NCBI GenBank assembly: GCA_913043805.1
Contig: CAJWMX010000093.1
Coordinates: forward strand, 1 to 8,852
Length of the DNA: 8,852 nucleotides
Origin: an uncultured Acidobacteriota bacterium
GTDB taxonomy: Bacteria > Acidobacteriota > Vicinamibacteria > Vicinamibacterales > UBA8438
Reading direction: 5' to 3'
Positions 5,925-8,852 of this stretch are shown piece after piece; the first letter of the stretch is position 1; each line of letters starts with the position of its first letter. Position numbers and translations under genes: made by a program. The notes under the pieces were generated by a model, which worked only from the letters and a program-made list of their open reading frames with translations, was not told the origin of the DNA and did not search any database.

Positions 5925-7265
5925 GTGCGAACTATCCGGATCGGCGGCGGGGCCGGCTACGCGGGAGACCGGATCGAGCCGGCGGTCGAGCTCGTCGAGC
6001 ACGGTCGACTCGACTACCTGATCTTCGAGTGCCTCGCCGAGCGGACCATCGCGCTGGCCCACCTGGCCCGGCTCCGAGATCCGAGCCGCGGGTATGACCC
6101 GCTCCTCGATGAGCGGATGCGGGCCGTGCTGCCGGGATGCCACGCCCAGGGCGTTCGCATCGTCACCAACATGGGACAGGCGAATCCTCTGGCCGCGCGT
6201 GATCGGATCGTCGAGCTGGGACGCGAGCTGGGACTCGATGGGTTGCGGGTGGCGGCAGTTGCCGGCGACGAAGTGACCCACTTCGTCAGCGAGCAGAACC
6301 TCACGCTCGCCGAGACCGGACGCCCGGTGTCCGAGCTGGGCGATCGGCTGGTGTCAGCCAACGCCTATCTCGGCGCCGAGCCGATGGTCGAGGCGCTGGC
6401 CGCCGAGGCACACGTCGTGGTGACCGGACGAGTGGCTGATCCGTCACTGGCCCTCGCCGCCCAGATGCACGCCTTTGGCTGGAGTGCCGATGACTGGCCA
6501 CGCCTCGGCGCCGGCACGGTGGTCGGACACCTCGTCGAATGCGCCGGTCAGATTACCGGTGGCTACTACGCCGATCCGGGCGTCAAGGGTGTTCCGGGGC
6601 TCGGTCGGCTCGGGTTTCCGATCGCCGAGGTCGACGAACAGGGCGCGGCGGTGATTACGAAGGTGGCCGGCTCGGGCGGCATGGTGACCGAGCACACCTG
6701 TGCCGAGCAGCTGCTCTACGAGGTGCATCGCCCAGACCGCTATGTCACCCCCGACAGCAGCGCCGATTTCTCCGGTGTCACCCTGAACGAGGTCGGCGCC
6801 GATCGGGTGGCCGTCCATGGAGGCACCGGCGGTCCCCGGCCAGAGACCCTCAAGGTGTCGGTCGGATATCGCGATGGGTTCGTCGGGGAGGGGCAGATCT
6901 CCTACGCCGGGCCGGGGGCAGGAGCGCGGGCGCGACTGGCCGGCGACGTGGTCCGTGAACGGCTCGGGCTCATCGGAGTCCACCCACGCGAGCTTCGCAT
7001 CGACCTGCTCGGCGTGAATGCGCTACACCGAACCGACTCGGCGCTCGACCATGCCGAGCCCTATGAAGTGAGACTCCGGGTCGTCGGTCGCACCGATACC
7101 CGGGACGAGGCGACCCGGATCGGCGGAGAAGTCGAGACGCTGTTGACCAACGGCCCCGCCGGCGGTGGCGGGGCGACGAGGAGCGTGCGGGAGACGGTCG
7201 GCATCGAGTCCACCCTGATCGACCGCGCATTGGTGATGCCGACCGTCGAGTTGGCCGAGGTGTAG
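5925..7265 (+). CDS. AtuA family protein (DUF1446), large subunit
   Basis: A 446-residue cytoplasmic protein of the acyclic terpene utilization AtuA family. Blocks typical of the family are the N-terminal RIGGGAGYAGDRIEPA (5-20), TNMGQANPLAA (81-91), VVTGRVADPSLALA (166-179), GHLVECAGQITGGYYADPG (201-219), GFPIAEVDEQGAAVITK (230-246), EQLLYEVHRPDRYVTPD (261-277) and a C-terminal TNGPAGGGG (408-416). AtuA is named from the Pseudomonas citronellol/geraniol cluster, where its exact reaction is unsettled; elsewhere DUF1446 proteins occur with CoA-ester metabolism genes. None of the other atu genes (carboxylase subunits, dehydrogenases) is visible here, so terpene breakdown should not be assumed. 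The chain ends before the C-terminal ferredoxin-fold domain that many members carry; the next gene supplies it. The ATG at 5898 (455 residues) is an alternative start. Confidence 0.92.
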   Translation: MRTIRIGGGAGYAGDRIEPAVELVEHGRLDYLIFECLAERTIALAHLARLRDPSRGYDPLLDERMRAVLPGCHAQGVRIVTNMGQANPLAARDRIVELGRELGLDGLRVAAVAGDEVTHFVSEQNLTLAETGRPVSELGDRLVSANAYLGAEPMVEALAAEAHVVVTGRVADPSLALAAQMHAFGWSADDWPRLGAGTVVGHLVECAGQITGGYYADPGVKGVPGLGRLGFPIAEVDEQGAAVITKVAGSGGMVTEHTCAEQLLYEVHRPDRYVTPDSSADFSGVTLNEVGADRVAVHGGTGGPRPETLKVSVGYRDGFVGEGQISYAGPGAGARARLAGDVVRERLGLIGVHPRELRIDLLGVNALHRTDSALDHAEPYEVRLRVVGRTDTRDEATRIGGEVETLLTNGPAGGGGATRSVRETVGIESTLIDRALVMPTVELAEV

Positions 7266-7269
7266 TCGG

Positions 7270-7587
7270 ATGCTGCTACACGCACTGGCTCACACACGTT
7301 CCGGCGACAAGGGCAACACCGCCAACCTTTCGGTCATCGCCTACCAGCAATCGGACTACCCGCGGCTCGAGCGCTATCTGACTCCGGAGCGGGTGAAGGC
7401 GCATCTGGCGCCTCATGTGCGGGGCGCCGTCGAACGCTATCTGATGCCGGAGATCGGGGCGCTCAACTTCGTGTTGCATGACACGCTTCGGGGCGGCGTC
7501 ACCCGGTCACTGGCCGTCGATCCCCACGGGAAATCGCTGAGCTCGGCACTGCTGACAATGGAGATTCCTGATGAAGAGCAACGGTAA
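7270..7587 (+). CDS. AtuA-like ferredoxin-fold domain protein, small subunit
   Basis: A 105-residue protein that matches the domain found at the C-terminus of long AtuA-family proteins. Its signature is LAHTRSGDKGNTANLSVIAY (6-25), then a helical region with RVKAHLAPHVRGAVERY (41-57), ALNFVLHDTLRGGVTRSL (64-81) and VDPHGKSLSSALL (83-95). There is no signal peptide, so it acts in the cytoplasm. It begins 4 nt after the DUF1446 stop, with GAGGTG (7257-7262) inside the end of that gene as ribosome binding site. This tight coupling suggests the two chains are made in equal amounts and form one complex. It overlaps the start of the next gene by 17 nt. The reaction is unknown. Confidence 0.9.
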   Translation: MLLHALAHTRSGDKGNTANLSVIAYQQSDYPRLERYLTPERVKAHLAPHVRGAVERYLMPEIGALNFVLHDTLRGGVTRSLAVDPHGKSLSSALLTMEIPDEEQR

Positions 7588-8852
7588 ACGGATTGCGACA
7601 GCCTGGGCCGCGATGGTCTTGGCGGCGCCGCTCATAGCTCACGCGGCGGACTGCGCGGCGCTCACCGAGCTCGCGTTGCCCGACGTGCGGATCACGTCGG
7701 CCGAGGACCACACCGCCGGGCCGTTCACGCCCCCGGGCAGTCGTTCTGGCCGAGCGATGGAGCTGCCCGCCTTCTGCCGCGTACAGGCGGTCGCGACGCC
7801 CACCGCCGAGTCCGAGATTCACTTCGAGGTCTGGCTGCCGGACGGGGCCGACTGGAACGGGCGGATGCTGGGCACCGGGAACGGAGGCTACACCGGCGCC
7901 ATTCAGTACGGAGCCCTCGCGAACGGTCTCAGACAGGGCTTTGTCACCGCGAGCAACGACACCGGCCACACCGGCAGCGACCTCTCGTTCGGGTTCGTGC
8001 ATCGGGAGAAGATCGAAGACTGGGCCCATCGTGCCGCCCACGTCTCGGGCGAGGCGGCCAAGCTGGTCGCCCGGGCCCGCTACGGCCGTTTGCCCCACCA
8101 CGCCTACTTCAGCGGATGCTCGACGGGCGGTCATCAGGCGTTGTCGCAGGCCCAGCGGTATCCGGGGGGCTACGACGGCATCCTGGCCGGCGCGCCTGCC
8201 CACAACCGGACGCGGCTGAACGCCGGGTTTCTGTGGTCCTGGTTGGCGCTCCACGACGAGAGTGGCGCACCGCTGCTATCAGCCGACGAGCTGGCGTTGG
8301 TCAGCCGGACGATGGTGGAGCGCTGCGACGCCCGGGACGGCGTGGTCGACGGCGTGGTGGACGACCCGCGTCAGTGCGGGTTCGACCCTGAGGTGCTCCG
8401 CTGCCAGGGTGACGACAGCGGGGAATGTCTCACCGGGGTCCAGGTCGAGGCGCTCCAGAAGGTCTACGCGGGACCGCGGAATCCCCGGACCGGCGAAGCC
8501 ATCTTTACCGGCTGGCCGGCCGGGAGCGAAGCGCCACCCGCCGGGGGAGGCTGGGCCACCTATCTCGTCGCGCCGCCTCAACCGATGCGGCTCGACTACT
8601 GGGGGCGGTGGGTGTTTGGCGACCCGAACTGGGACTACCGGACCTTCGACTGGGATCACGACCTCGCGTATGCCGAAGAGCGGCTGAAGATCGTGGACTC
8701 CACCGATGCGGAGTTGCGCGAGTTCCGCTGGAGCGGAGGGAAGCTGCTGATGTACGCCGGTTGGGCCGACGCGGTGGTGCCGCCTGGCGATACGGTGGAG
8801 TACTTCGACGCGCTCCGTCGGGCCGCCGGGAACGCCGACGCCGTTGGGGAGT
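7571..8852 (+). CDS. Tannase/feruloyl esterase family protein (3' end outside window)
   Basis: The first 427 residues of a secreted ester hydrolase; the family is usually about 500-600 residues. A signal peptide ends around AHAA (23-26). Typical blocks follow: ADCAAL (26-31), LPAFCRV (65-71), LPDGADWNGRMLGTGNGGYTG (89-109), SNDTGHTG (128-135), and YFSGCSTGGHQ (179-189) with nucleophile Ser184 next to Cys183. Residues 252-278 (CDARDG, DGVVDDPRQCGFDP) match the lid calcium site. YAGWADAVVPP carries the probable catalytic Asp400. The catalytic His and its neighbouring Cys, which would pair with Cys183, lie past the window edge. The family cleaves gallate, ferulate and related aromatic esters, and includes MHETase; the substrate here is unknown. 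The ATG at 7571 overlaps the previous gene by 17 nt and has GGAG (7560-7563) 7 nt upstream, so it is translationally coupled. Confidence 0.93.
   Translation, partial: MKSNGKRIATAWAAMVLAAPLIAHAADCAALTELALPDVRITSAEDHTAGPFTPPGSRSGRAMELPAFCRVQAVATPTAESEIHFEVWLPDGADWNGRMLGTGNGGYTGAIQYGALANGLRQGFVTASNDTGHTGSDLSFGFVHREKIEDWAHRAAHVSGEAAKLVARARYGRLPHHAYFSGCSTGGHQALSQAQRYPGGYDGILAGAPAHNRTRLNAGFLWSWLALHDESGAPLLSADELALVSRTMVERCDARDGVVDGVVDDPRQCGFDPEVLRCQGDDSGECLTGVQVEALQKVYAGPRNPRTGEAIFTGWPAGSEAPPAGGGWATYLVAPPQPMRLDYWGRWVFGDPNWDYRTFDWDHDLAYAEERLKIVDSTDAELREFRWSGGKLLMYAGWADAVVPPGDTVEYFDALRRAAGNADAVGE

Noticed and set aside
7153..7174. Perfect 8-bp inverted repeat with a 6-nt loop near the end of the DUF1446 gene
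   Set aside because: It encodes the conserved Gly/Pro-rich TNGPAGGGG motif, so its GC-rich codons explain the pairing. No T-tract follows and the operon continues.
5925..7587. Assignment of the locus to citronellol/geraniol degradation because of the AtuA name
   Set aside because: No geranyl-CoA carboxylase subunits, acyl-CoA dehydrogenases or lyases are present in the window, and the neighbours point to carboxylate uptake and ester cleavage.
7499..8254. Minus-strand frame of 251 residues opposite the tannase-family gene
   Set aside because: It is antisense to a clear tannase-family coding sequence and its composition is that of a shadow frame.

Overview
This window is a GC-rich bacterial segment whose genes end mostly in G or C at third codon positions. 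It holds one leftward gene and a tight run of seven rightward genes. The organism is probably an Acidobacteriota member, of the Vicinamibacteria type, or a similar GC-rich environmental bacterium. That is inferred from the tandem secreted 'PDLQG(L/I)W ... YACHEGN' proteins, a family I associate with those genomes, from a Tat-type lipoprotein hydrolase, and from a predicted near-leaderless promoter. No rRNA, tRNA, mobile element or CRISPR array is visible.

Layout. Positions 1-166 hold no gene I can support. A secreted SGNH/GDSL esterase of the XynE-like type lies on the minus strand (167-1399). A 93-bp divergent spacer follows, with a good -35/-10 pair (1455-1483) pointing right. From 1493 to the right edge there are seven same-strand genes with gaps of 4 to 44 nt and one 17-nt overlap: two paralogous secreted proteins of unknown function, a phosphotriesterase-family lipoprotein, a CitMHS-family carboxylate/citrate transporter, an AtuA-family (DUF1446) protein, a separate small AtuA-like ferredoxin-fold protein, and a tannase/feruloyl-esterase-family enzyme cut by the window end.

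How they may work together (inference). Secreted ester hydrolases (tannase-like, XynE-like and perhaps the phosphotriesterase/lactonase-like lipoprotein) could release an organic acid outside the cytoplasm. The CitMHS carrier could import it, possibly as a metal complex. The two-subunit AtuA-type protein could then act on it, or on its CoA ester, inside the cell. The two unknown secreted proteins lead the operon and may bind or process the same substrate. The substrate cannot be read from the sequence. The combination of a split AtuA protein, a CitMHS carrier and three hydrolase families is the most interesting aspect of the window.
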